DNA from: Phoronis australis
Taxonomy: Eukaryota > Phoronida > Phoronidae
DNA length: 64,000 nucleotides
Direction: 5' to 3'
Assembly: GCA_002633005.1 (NCBI GenBank)
Contig: NMRA01000006.1
Location: 497,000 to 560,999 of the forward strand
The position numbers and the translations under genes are program-made. This document shows, piece after piece, positions 49,251 through 60,244 of this stretch (the stretch's first letter is position 1; each line of letters opens with the position of its first letter). The notes under the pieces were generated by a model, which was not told the origin of the DNA, did not search any database, and saw nothing but the letters and a program-made list of their open reading frames with translations.

Positions 49251-50209
49251 ATTGTATCCAAAATGTAAATAAATATCTACGATTATTCTTGAAGCCGTAT
49301 TTCACTGCACACATCGCCACGCTCAGTTTTTTGAATTCCCAACAGGTGGCGAAAGCGTGGTTTTTATGCATGATCACCTACGTGAAAACAAGTCTTCTGC
49401 CTAAGTCTAGACCGAAGATCAAAATCCGACTTAGTATTCATCAAACGGTCTTTTCTGATATTTCGTCTTCGATCTTAATGACATCTCAAACCTTTTATAC
49501 AAAATTGGCCATTTTTACAATAATGACACGCCTTTATCCAGGATTTCCAACTTGGGGTCTCCATGACCATTGGCGTGTGACACCGTTTTTCGCGACCCCT
49601 GGTAAACCTCGCGTTATTACAGATACATGTAAGTGGAGTGGATGCGCGGCAATAAAGTACTCAAGTTCTAAGTGTTACTAATAAACTTTATTCACAGCAA
49701 GACACAGTATTTACAATATTTACCGATAATAAGACAATAGTTATAGTATTTACAGAGGCTTGAATTAAGCCAAACAAGCATTTTTCAGTAGTCTAGGTAC
49801 TCTCAACCAGCCAGACTAATTTCAAAATTATCCATAAGTCAGGGCATTTTAGAGCACAAAGATCATAATATAATCAAGTACAAATAGCAAGCTACTCTGA
49901 TCATGCGAGTATTTTGCTAATAATACCTGAATAATTTAATTTGTACAGCAGAACAGTTCACACATGAATAGGTAACTACTCTGATTATCAGAGTAGTTTG
50001 CTATAGTACCTGAATAGTTTTTAATTTGATAGCAGAGTTGTTTGGCAGAGAGCCTTTGTTGTACACCAACCACAAATACATATGACAATTCTGTAACATG
50101 TTGTTGTGTTGTGTGACCAAGCTGAATAAGCAGTAGACATTTCAGTTTTGCAGTATTCCAGTAAACATGCCTGGGTATGGGGGCAAGCTAAACTCCTAAA
50201 ACAACAGAT
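49251..50209. other. Non-coding; short repeats
   Basis: The open frame to 49681 looks like a shadow of the relic. At 49870-50040 two diverged copies of an AGCAAGCTACTCTGAT / TTGCTATAGTACC unit occur. 49974-49998 is a 12-bp-arm palindrome, AACTACTCTGAT-T-ATCAGAGTAGTT. Confidence 0.45.
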
Positions 50210-50401
50210 TTACAAGTAATCCAGAGCAACAGCATTGAAATCAAAGTCCTCAGCTGGAACTCGTTGCCATGCCACCCGCATCAATATGTTCAGAGTATCT
50301 TTAGCTATGGCACATCTGACAAAGGTCTTCACCCAATTCAAGACACTGAAAGCCCGCTCTGCTTCGGCATTTTCAAGCATGACACACAGTGCATGGCACA
50401 T
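50210..50401 (-). pseudogene. hAT-type transposase C-terminal dimerisation fragment
   Basis: The minus strand reads ENAEAERAFSVLNWVKTFVR followed by DTLNILMRV. This matches the hATC pattern of SNAE-ERGFS-MN-IKT-R-----TL--L-RI found in hAT transposases and their domesticated ZNF/ZMYM-like relatives. Only the last domain remains, so it is a relic or one exon of a larger gene. Confidence 0.65.
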
Positions 50402-50460
50402 CAGCGTGTATAACTCTGCGAAATTCTTATGTGTCTAGCAAAATACCTTATCTTAATTCT

Positions 50461-50576
50461 CGGTTAACTTCAAATACAAAATATGTACCGGGTTAACTTC
50501 AAATTCAAAATATATACCCGGTTAACTTCAAATACAGAATATATACCGGGTTAACTTCAAAAACAAAATACATACC
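50461..50576. repeat. Tandem repeat, about four copies of a 29-30 bp unit
   Basis: GGTTAACTTCAAATACAAAA-TATGTACC is repeated four times with a few substitutions. Confidence 0.92.
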
Positions 50577-52709
50577 GTGTAGCGAGAAAAAAAGATCTAG
50601 CAGAACCACTCTGGAACCGTACACGTGTATATTTGTTTACTACTTATCCGAGGTCAAAGGTAATAGGATGGTCACTAAAATCTAACCTCCCGCCAGGTAC
50701 AGGGCATCTTCCTACATGTATGTACTACTTTCATTCTCCGAGTCGCCATAATATTGAGTCAACGGGGTGTACTTAAGATAGAACGGTGCCAGGGAAAACA
50801 AAGACAAAGGGAGTTGTGCATCCGTGTATATGCATACGACCGTTGAGAATAATGCGAGTCGCCTCAAACCTCTGTGGTCTCGATACAGGAAGTTCTGAAA
50901 AGACAAAAATCCTCACCCAAATTCCTTAATTCAATGCGTAAATTGACATTTCGCTGTTTCGCTGTCATGCTAACTTCATGCTTAATCACCGACTCGATTT
51001 TTGTTACTGGTCTTAATGGCTTTCGTATCAGACTACCGGCACATGACGTGTACATACTGTGTATAACAGTGAACTGTTGACCTAATTTTAAGTAGGTCAA
51101 ACGACGGCAACAGTTTATCCCATCTCGTGATTGGGGACGGTAGGTTTTAATGATAATTAAGTTAATTACGCACTGTAAATTCAGTTGACATTGTGAGTGA
51201 ATGTTGAAATAGCTAACATGGTTTAGGCATGCATGGGCTATATTGAACGAAAACAAGTTTTCACCGAATAATTAACCAAAGACTTTGAGATTTTCACTTG
51301 TACCAGTTAAATCGGCTTCTTTTCGGCTTCGGCAAATCGACATTACTTGAATTTAGGAACACGAGTTCTCGAAAACGGTTTGATGGATTTCGTTGAAACT
51401 TTTCAAACTCATTAAAAACTATTTTAGAATTTTCAATATAAAGGCCCTAGTTTTTACGTAATGCAACAAAGACGAACACAAAAATACCTTACTTTCTGCC
51501 AGAAAAGACTAATTGAAAATTCCTAACAGCGTTTTCGAGGTAAATAGTGAAGTGTTCAAATAAAAATAGGCTTCATTAAAATCGACCGAGGGATTATTTT
51601 GTTATGAATGTACCTTTCGTAAAAAACAAATTTTGAATTAAAAAAGGCCACTAAATAAGGTTTGAGATAACCTTAACTTGGCCCGAATTGGAGCCTTACC
51701 TTTGACAATTTTTTGGTTTAAGTCAGTTTTCATGAAACGGACAAAAGATTAGTATAGAATTTACAATTGAAACTTTCTATCGGATTTGTGTCATTCACTT
51801 TTCGCTACAACTTACGGTTTTCGAGTTGTTCGAGATTTCCAAAGACAGCTATTTGATTAATTAAGTTTCAGTGTCTTGACGATTCTTTCTCATAGTCGGC
51901 ATCTTGCCAAGCTCTATTTGCCCTGTGGGGTCCAGTGCCATTGCAAAGGGAGAGTAGGCATGTCGTGATTTTTGTTTGCCTTATTTGTGTAGAGATATAA
52001 ACTATAATTAAGTGTGTTTCAGTGCAAACTGATAGACCTCCAAAACAATGACAGTCCCATGGTCAAAATAACTGGTGTAAAATGTATTGTATTCAACTGG
52101 TTTTGGCCGTGGGAGTCGGTGATGAACAGTAGAGATTCAACTCATAGATTTAGAAACTGAAATAGGCAGAAAAAATGATGTTCCCTGAAGTGAAAGGATG
52201 TGTAACATTTGTAATACAAGAGAGATTGAGGCAGAAACACAGATCACCCTACGTTGCTCAGTCGTGGTAGATTTAAGAAATAGCTTTCTACCACATTACC
52301 ATGTTAAAAGCAACGCCATCAGCGTGACCTACAGTGTACAGACTGATTTGGCTGTGTCTGAAGTCTAAAGATTTGAGAAAACGAGTAGATGAACAGGCAT
52401 TCTTCATTGACTGATTTCTAAAGGAGTCGATATACTAATGTGTCTTGTTGATCACTGACTGTTTCATTTTGTCTCGGACGTGGGAAACTAAATGATCGTC
52501 AACAGTTATAATCCGGGACCTAGCGCGAATTGCTACATCGGCCGTCAGTCACATGCTGGATATCACGCATCGGATTGGCGGCAGCCATGTCGATCGATAT
52601 CAGTTGAGAAAAAGAGCACGGTTTTTAAAACGCTACGCGGCATCAGCCACACAACAACAGTAGCTCTGAACGACATCTCGACTGAATGAGCACCGCTATC
52701 TAGATCAAA
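50577..52709. other. No supported gene; upstream region of the PAN-TLDc gene
   Basis: AT-rich with short ORFs on both strands. The last 230 bases are the presumed 5' UTR and promoter of the gene starting at 52710. No TATA box is evident. Confidence 0.4.
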
Positions 52710-53043
52710 ATGTTTCTGTTTAATATTATAGCTGTTCTTTTGTTTGGAGTACTGTTTTTTGCCCACATTGAAAGTCAAGAAAAAGGTGTGTATCACAGCA
52801 ATGTCGCCAAGAACACGAACATGGACTGCTTAAACACCACTGTTGTACCCTATCCCATCCATGACTTGGTCAAATGTGCTGCCGAGTGTTCGCGTGATGA
52901 GTCGTGTGATGCATTTGCCTTTAACGAATGTAAGCAATTGTGTCACAAATACTGTATTAACGACAATTTGCCAGGGACGTTGGTGTCTGCATTTGACTGG
53001 ACGTACTACAAAAAGGAGTCTACAAGCGCAGGAAGTTGTACAA
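52710..53043 (+). CDS. PAN-TLDc gene exon 1
   Basis: ATG, signal peptide and PAN-like region, 111 codons plus one base, then donor A|GTAAGT. Confidence 0.87.
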
Positions 53044-56000
53044 GTAAGTATATTGTCCTTTTGGTCCTGTAATTTTAAGTCAACGACAGAAGGTGTTTAA
53101 TTTTAGGACGCCTCAGAATAATTCGATTGGAAAAACAGTTACTGACCAAGCTCGGTTATACGGCGCAGCATTAATGCCAACTGAAAAAATGAAGAATCGT
53201 TGATTGTCTTATTATAATGACTTAACTACACCGATATAACGACTTAGCTATCTATATCTTTATTATTTTCTATCTCTTTATACTTACCTGACGTTATGTA
53301 AGACCCAAGAACACTGCCCAATTTTGATCAAATTCCGATCATCGTGCTTCAGAAATGACTGTTCGAATTCACATGGAGCTTTCAGACACTATACCGTATA
53401 CATTGTTCTCCAGAACCCCATTAGGAATTGTTGAAGCAGTCACACGAGGCTTAACCAATTTCAGTTCAACCAAAAAGAACGTAATGAAGTTGTTTTGGAA
53501 GAACAAATATGCCAGTGAAGAAATTGAGTTTTCAAACCAAAATGCAATTACTGGTGGATTTAAATCTCATCTGTTTAAAGTATTACACCATACATGAATA
53601 GGTCATCGATAACTGAAAACTGAAATTAATGTTATAAGCATTTATTCGAATATCTGTGAGGTTATAAAACTAACTTTACAATTTATATAATCTGAAAACA
53701 GAGCGTCAATAGAATTTGAGTTTTTATTGTACCTCAATAAACCATTAATTTAGTAACGTGGCCATGACTGTTAGAAATATTTAGAAAAAACGAAAGCTGC
53801 ATTTCACTAAAATAACGAAGTCATTAACTTGACCAAATTTCATTTGATATATATTCTCAAGATAGAAACTCTAAAACGTAGTTACAGACTCCAGATTATT
53901 TTGTTTTCGTTTTACCAACTTTATCTTTTCTAAACATTAAAAAGTCCTATTTTGATTTCCTTTGCCCCTCTTGCAGAAGTGAATCGTTTTAAAACTGCCG
54001 TTTCTTGATAGGTTATTGAGGAACGGTATCAAAAGCATTGTATCAAAAAGTTGAATTTGGATCTGGTGAATAACTTCTGAGATACTCATGCTTCCTCCAG
54101 ACAGGCTCAGTGGACGTATAGAAGAGAACATTCCGCAAATACGACCGAGGTGTATTCTTGGGAAAACTATGCGTGTTTAATTTTCCCCAGGTTTCATATG
54201 AAATTGGCACCAAAACCGTAACGTTGTGGGAACGCTCATTCATTGACAACATAGTGAATCGACTCTCGTCTGTTACGTGCCGGCTAAAGTTTGAATACAC
54301 CAGAGTGATTATTTGTCACTTGGTGGATAGATTTGACATTTTGGTTCCTAAACTTATATTCTCTGAATATACTGCTCAGACGTATCTGCTGGTATGCTAT
54401 CCCATAGATACGTATGGCTATGAGATGTCCTACTTATTGTTAAAAGCAATGACGAATGGCAAATGGTACATAAAGAATAATTTAGAGACACAGTCTCTAG
54501 ATTACTCAAATACTCCATGTATAGACTGCGTTATCATTCATTCCCAATGAAAACATATATAATTGATGCAGTTAAAGAATTGGTAAGATTCTTCTGAAAC
54601 CCCCTTGACCCCACACCCCACGACCCTCACGACCCACGACCCACAACCCTCTCGAACCAATCTACACCAGCTCGACTCGATCTGAACACTGAATAAGCGC
54701 TGACATGAAGGACCATCGAGTCGCGCCGTGAAGTGGGCTCGCAAATAAAAGTGTCGATTCGGCAAGTTTGAAAGCCAAAAACAGAAAGAAAAAACAACGC
54801 GACAAAATCGTTACAAACGTCGTTCCCGACAGATTGTAATCGTCTCGTCTGATCTTCATTGAATGGCAGATTCAAGCTTGGGTGTTGTGGGTGGGGGGGA
54901 GGGGGTTGTGGGGTGGGGGAGTCGAGGGGTTATAGAAAAATCCGAATTTGTAACACGACGTGTATCTAGCCGTCATGAATTTGCAGATTAGGTTAAATCA
55001 CCCCTAATGTCTATCTAATAATCATGATCTACCAATCAGCAACTTATTTTTTTGTATCTGTAGATAAAGCATTGCTTTAGTTAAAGATACTTCGCGCATA
55101 CATTACAGCCAGCTTTACACATAATGTTACATTTTGCCCTGTTTAGCTGACAAGAAAACAAAATTTTTAGTCTCATAAAATCTGTCTTACAATTTCTCGG
55201 AAGTAAAAAAGTCGCGTGTTTCGAAACCGCAAATCCAGCACCAAGTGCAAAATTTACTATATTCAAGGACACCTTCGCATGGAAGGGGCGGGGACTAGCG
55301 GTTGCAAACTGGCTTGAGCCAAGTCCTGCCGGTTTATAAGTTAACGATCTCCTCAGACATTTTTGTTGGAGTGTGGAAAAATACTTTATAGTTACTTACC
55401 GAAATAGTTAATTTCCGTTAGTAACAACAGATGCATTACGAAACGCATCTCTGAGCTTGATACAGAAATTTATGTTCGTAATTTCCAATTGATTATTATG
55501 CAAAATGTTCAGAGTACGCCAAGACGGAATGGTGAAACGCTAAACCCATGATACGCGCTCAATTCTAACGCGCATGCTATTTTCATTAAAATAATCAAGT
55601 TTACATGACTAATCCTACAGCGATCCGCTGACGTGTACATGACTGCTTGATGTACACGACTAACTCGGATGCATCGTCTTCATTGTCTGCTTCGGCCTTT
55701 ATTGTTTTTCCTTGTTCACTTTGACTATATTTCAGGCATAAAAGATTCAAAGCTGTTAACATCAGACCACGTAGCGTTGTTATCGGGGTGGTTGCCAGGT
55801 AAAGAGTTCAGGCTCCTGTACAGGGCAACGGAACACGGCATGTCTGGGTTGACGTTCCACGAAATTTGTGATGGTAAAGGTCCCACCGTCGCTATCGGGA
55901 AAGATTCCGTTAGTGGTACCACGTTCGGTGGATATGCCTCTGTCTCCTGGACAGGTGCCGGTGGTTACAAGAACGACAGCAACGCATTCCTGTTTCGGCT

Positions 56001-57525
56001 GTGTGGACAAGAGTGCACGTCAGGCATCTATAGCCAGTACCAGAATACACACCAAGCTGTGTTCCATTATCGCACCTATAGTCCAACCTTTGGCGGGGGT
56101 CATGACTTGATTTTCTTCCTTGATAATAACTACACATATGACAGCTCCAATGGGTACTTCGCATCTAACGGCTACTGTAGCACCAATCCAAAAACCTATA
56201 ACATGATATCCGGCTGCAAATATCAAGTTAAATGGAGCGACGTTGAGGTGTGGAGTGTTATTGGTAAGAATTGACTTGGTTCATCTCCTTTCAAAGTTAG
56301 ACAAATTGTAATTATCGACTTAGTTGCTGAATATTTAGTTTATAGAAGCTCTTCCTACTTTAATTATTGCTCATAAGAATTGTAACAAACCAACTATGAT
56401 AAAAATAATGCTCTTTTAAAATAAAACTGCATTTAAAAACAAAATCTAATATAGTACTTTTTAGTTGAAAATTTTAATCGTTGGCGTCAAATCAATAAAT
56501 CATTGTACAGGTATAAAATTAAACTGTTGAAGTCGTTAAACTGTATTAATCGGAGAAAAATAGTTCTGAAAATGAGGGACCCTTGTTAGTGACTGTTACT
56601 TTACGATTGCGGAAGAGTTATGAAAGCGTTCACAGTTTCGTGTAGTATGTCAAAATTAAGTTTCAATTTAGGTCATTTACTGTTATAAAACTGATCTGAA
56701 GTTATTCCTTATTCAACTTAGAATTGATCTCTGGGCTCGTAAGAGTTCACATTTCGTTACGTCTTCAGACTAAGCCCATAAAATTTCACATCACTGTGTG
56801 ACCAGAAATGACACCTATTTTGACTAAGGGACAGTTTGAGAGAATTTCCTCACCCTAAGGATTCTAAATCAAAACTCGTTTTTAAAGGCATGAGGTTTAA
56901 GTATTCACAGAAAAGTTAAGCTTCAATTAACAACTATCATTATAGTTTTGTTTGCGTTTATGACGCACGTGCGTATTTTCGCAAATGTTAACTACGTGTC
57001 ATTAGCCTGTTATTAGTCCGACACGAAGTGATGTTCAGGTTAAAGCTAAAATCTTTGCCACGTGGAATTCAGTTCAACAAAGATATTGCTGGTGATAGGT
57101 TATAAAAAAGAAGCAATTGCTAATTCCAAATAAGAATCAACTCGTACAACCAAACGGATGATGTAATGTTCTATCTGACTGTTTCAGATGAGTTCTGATA
57201 TGCAGGCAAGCCAGGGTGCATGACGTAAACCGACCAAGTTGTTTTCATCTGTTTACTTTCAATGGAGGAATGTGAACTATGCCGAACGGTCTCATATAAA
57301 AGAAGACTTCTTTATGTAAATGAAGTAGGAATTCAATTTTCATGTATTCAAAGTGATGAATGTCAATAAGTCTACGGCAGATTTCCGTGGAATTACTTAA
57401 TTATTTCTTCTTATTATTGAATATATCTCGCGAACCTGATCTGTTTTGTCAATAATCGCTTTCCAGCAAAGCCTTCCAAGACAAGTGGGAAAATCACCCG
57501 GCCTAAAGATTATTTACAAAAATAG
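52710..57525 (+). CDS. Secreted PAN/apple-TLDc protein (3 exons, 306 aa)
   Basis: Exons 52710-53043, 55736-56263 and 57467-57525 join in frame (921 bases). The start MFLFNIIAVLLFGVLFF is a signal peptide. Residues about 35-95 have the cysteine pattern of a PAN/apple module (MDCLNTT, KCAAECSRDESCDAFAF, CKQLCHKYC). Residues about 117-285 form a TLDc domain, with LLYRATEHG, FHEICDGKGPTVAI, FGGYASVSW, NAFLFRL and VKWSDVEVWSV. TLDc is best known from intracellular OXR1/NCOA7-type proteins; a signal peptide puts this one outside the cell. PAN modules bind proteins or sugars. The function is unknown. Confidence 0.88.
53044..55735. other. Intron 1 of the PAN-TLDc gene
   Basis: It contains open stretches at 53355-53597 and 54158-54550 with no recognisable domain, and a C-rich/G-rich stretch at 54600-54930. 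No transposon terminus recognised. Confidence 0.5.
55736..56263 (+). CDS. PAN-TLDc gene exon 2
   Basis: Acceptor CTATATTTCAG and donor ATTG|GTAAGA; 528 bases carrying the entire TLDc domain. The phase matches exon 1 (Ser split codon). Confidence 0.92.
57467..57525 (+). CDS. PAN-TLDc gene exon 3 (last)
   Basis: Acceptor CGCTTTCCAG, phase 1, encodes an Ala completion and KPSKTSGKITRPKDYLQK before TAG. It is a short basic tail with no similarity support. If this exon is wrong, read-through of exon 2 would end at GKN-stop (56272). Confidence 0.5.
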
Positions 57526-60244
57526 TAAGACTGATACGCATGCGCCCCGGAACCAGTCCGGCAGGCCCTGGCGGCGGCCGCTGAGAACACATTTCCATAA
57601 TGTATGTCAAAAAAGTATTCTGATGCCTCTAGAATGCATCAAATGAGACTTGNCATTGAGGGCCATCGTCCAATACGTACATAAACGGTGGCCTAAATGA
57701 AATGATATTTTTCGGCATATTTTTAAATGCTTCACCCAGACGTGGCTGATCACAATCTATAATATATGTACTTGCGCGTTGTTTTACTCTAGTTAAAGAA
57801 AACTGTATTAATGTAACGATTTATTATTTGAGAAGAGATAAAAAGATGAAAACAACGATAATTGTGCGTTAAACTTGTAACATTTTCTGAAAATACTCAA
57901 TTAACAACAATATTTAACATTGTAGTTACCGAGGAAACGGCGAATGAGTTGCAGAGATGTAGCATTTAGCAAATAAAACTGAGACAGAAGTGTTATATAA
58001 TTAACAGTTTTGTTTTGTTGAGCGTTATTTATAATGCTGCAACTTTTTTTAAAAACATTTTTGGGAAACTTTAAAATTAACTGAAATTTAAGATTTGTTA
58101 GTCATCTTGTAACGGGCCCTGGTTCCAGATTTTGGTACATGTATTTCGGCCAGACTTTCGGTTCTCACAATGGTTCTGAAGCAATGACAGGAAAGTAAAA
58201 CGAACTTTTATCGGAAGCACGTGACAAATTTTGCCGAGTTAACTAAGACGTCTACAACAAATCAGACGTCTTAACATGTTCATCCGGTGAAGTAAAACAT
58301 TGTCAGTTATGCTTGAATGAGATTGATACTACCTCTTTAAGGATTGTTTTTTATCATTTGAAATCAAGTGAAAGAAGAAAAAATGAGACTATGAATTATT
58401 TTATTGCAACACAATGGTGTACAAATTCATAACAATATCTCGAACACGGTAGGTTTATTTGCCGAACTTGTAGCAGCAGCACAGAATCGTATTTGGAGGG
58501 CACGCGCAATACTGTCCTCCACATTTGAATGAGCCACGTTTCTCAAGTTCAGTTGTCTGGGCTCAAGCGGGAGGAGTAATATATTACTAATGTTACCAAA
58601 GAGCAGGCATTTTAATAACGTTTTAATGAACATTGCAATGACACCGCGCACCGGAAACCGCTGTAACAGGGCTTTGTCTCTCTATGAACTCAAGACTCCG
58701 ACTTGTGCGTACAAGTATCTGAAACGAGCATCTGGGGGAATTGCACTGATAAGGGGCTGGTGCGGTGGTATTCAAGTACGTGAGGTGCTTGGTAGGGTCT
58801 GATTTCCCCAACCAATAATTTCAGGCGTAGAGGGCAGTGAAAACTGTGTGCAGACCTGCATAGTCGTGATGGGCGTAGTGCTTTAACAGTTTTCCAATAC
58901 ATTTCAGCCAAATTAGTAAACATTAAGGCGTAGCGAAACATGTAGAAGAGATATGAATCGAAGTAACGTTATCGGCGAGAAAAGCATTTTTCAATAATTG
59001 GCATAGTATTTTAAGCTGACCACGATTTCAAAAAATCTGGCAGACATCTGTGAAAATCGGTGATTTCCAATGTTATCGTAAAACACCAATAACGTTGTTG
59101 TTTTGTAGGTCTGGGAGAGCTGATGACTCCAGCCTTTACAACATTAATCCTAAAAGTGTCGTCTATTGGCCGTAGTGTCCTTGAAAAAGCAAACACTTGC
59201 CAAAGCGAAAGCTGGCGCAAGAAAACCGCGACAATGCAAGATCACGCATTACAAGCAAAGCACGTTATCGTGCTAGCTTTTTTGCCATTCACTAGCGTCT
59301 ACAAAACCCAATCCCACGTTTACCCTAATGTGAAACCGAAGACATTTTTGTTTAACGGGTGCTCTACACACAATTTTAAAACTGTCCAGCATGCACGTCA
59401 TCTGCACGCACGTGAAAACGAATGTTTCACCATACTTGTAAAGTCAGTAAAAATGTTACGTTCATATGTTCCAGCGCAAGTAAATTGATATTTTAACTGA
59501 AAGTCATGGTGTCACATTCTAGAGATTGAATTCGTTCCCCGTTTCTTCATTGATCCTTCTCCAGCATTGAATAATGGTCGGCGCTCTTTCTCCGCGTTTG
59601 AAATTACATATCGCCTCATGACAAAGAGACCCGTGATGAAGTGAGTCCCTCGACAACACCACTCATTTCCTGTTTTCTAAATTAAAACACATATTTAAAA
59701 CCCTGATGTTGACATCCACGAGAGCTGTTTTTTTACTTTTTATTGATATCCTGTCTTGTTAAGGACAGGTATAAGAGAGAGGCCTGCGGATACCGATCGA
59801 ACTTAACTGTTTCTCTGCATTGAAAATCATACAGCTCTTGTATCTATAATACCCACTTGGAGGGGACCCAAAGCAATTGCCCCTTGGTCACTCTATAAAG
59901 TTACAAGGGGAAAAAGGTAAAACTTCAAACAAGCCAAGAGAATCTCAAAGGAGGCGCTACCCTCTGACACAGCGCCATTTATGCTGGAAAGTGACCCTGT
60001 GGATATATGATGACGGAATTCCGTGTGTGGGCATCAATGCGCATGCTTGGTGGGAAGTTTATCGATTACATCGCCACCACTTCAATGCACTGTACTTGTT
60101 AGGGTTTAACCACGGGATCGCGGATTCCCTTGATTTCGTTTTCTTCGAGCCCTGCCCTTTTTAATATTTGTAACTACTCAAGTCAAAGGTAGTCGAAATA
60201 CTACGTAACAATAAACTGATAGGGGTTTTCAAGATTTCAACAAA
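57526..60244. other. No confirmed gene; weak coding hints
   Basis: A GC-richer stretch at 58427-58950 is open on the minus strand and is followed by a minus-strand AATAAA at 58405-58400. A plus-strand frame at 59107-59488 follows an acceptor-like TTGTTTTGTAG. Neither shows a known domain. Confidence 0.35.

Noticed and set aside
48875-49681. 268-codon plus-strand ORF
   Set aside because: It overlaps in another frame the better-supported retroelement linker (HVLRAP, WPGDYLELEAP). Its composition looks like a shadow, and no domain is recognisable.
54158-54550. 130-codon plus-strand ORF in intron 1 of the PAN-TLDc gene
   Set aside because: It has no ATG start and no domain, and both flanking exons splice in phase without it.
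59107-59488. Plus-strand frame after TTGTTTTGTAG acceptor-like sequence
   Set aside because: No similarity recognised and no partner exon found; it may be chance.
59877-60164. 95-codon plus-strand ORF ending DSLDFVFFEPCPF
   Set aside because: Single open stretch next to the R2 repeat, with no domain or splice support.
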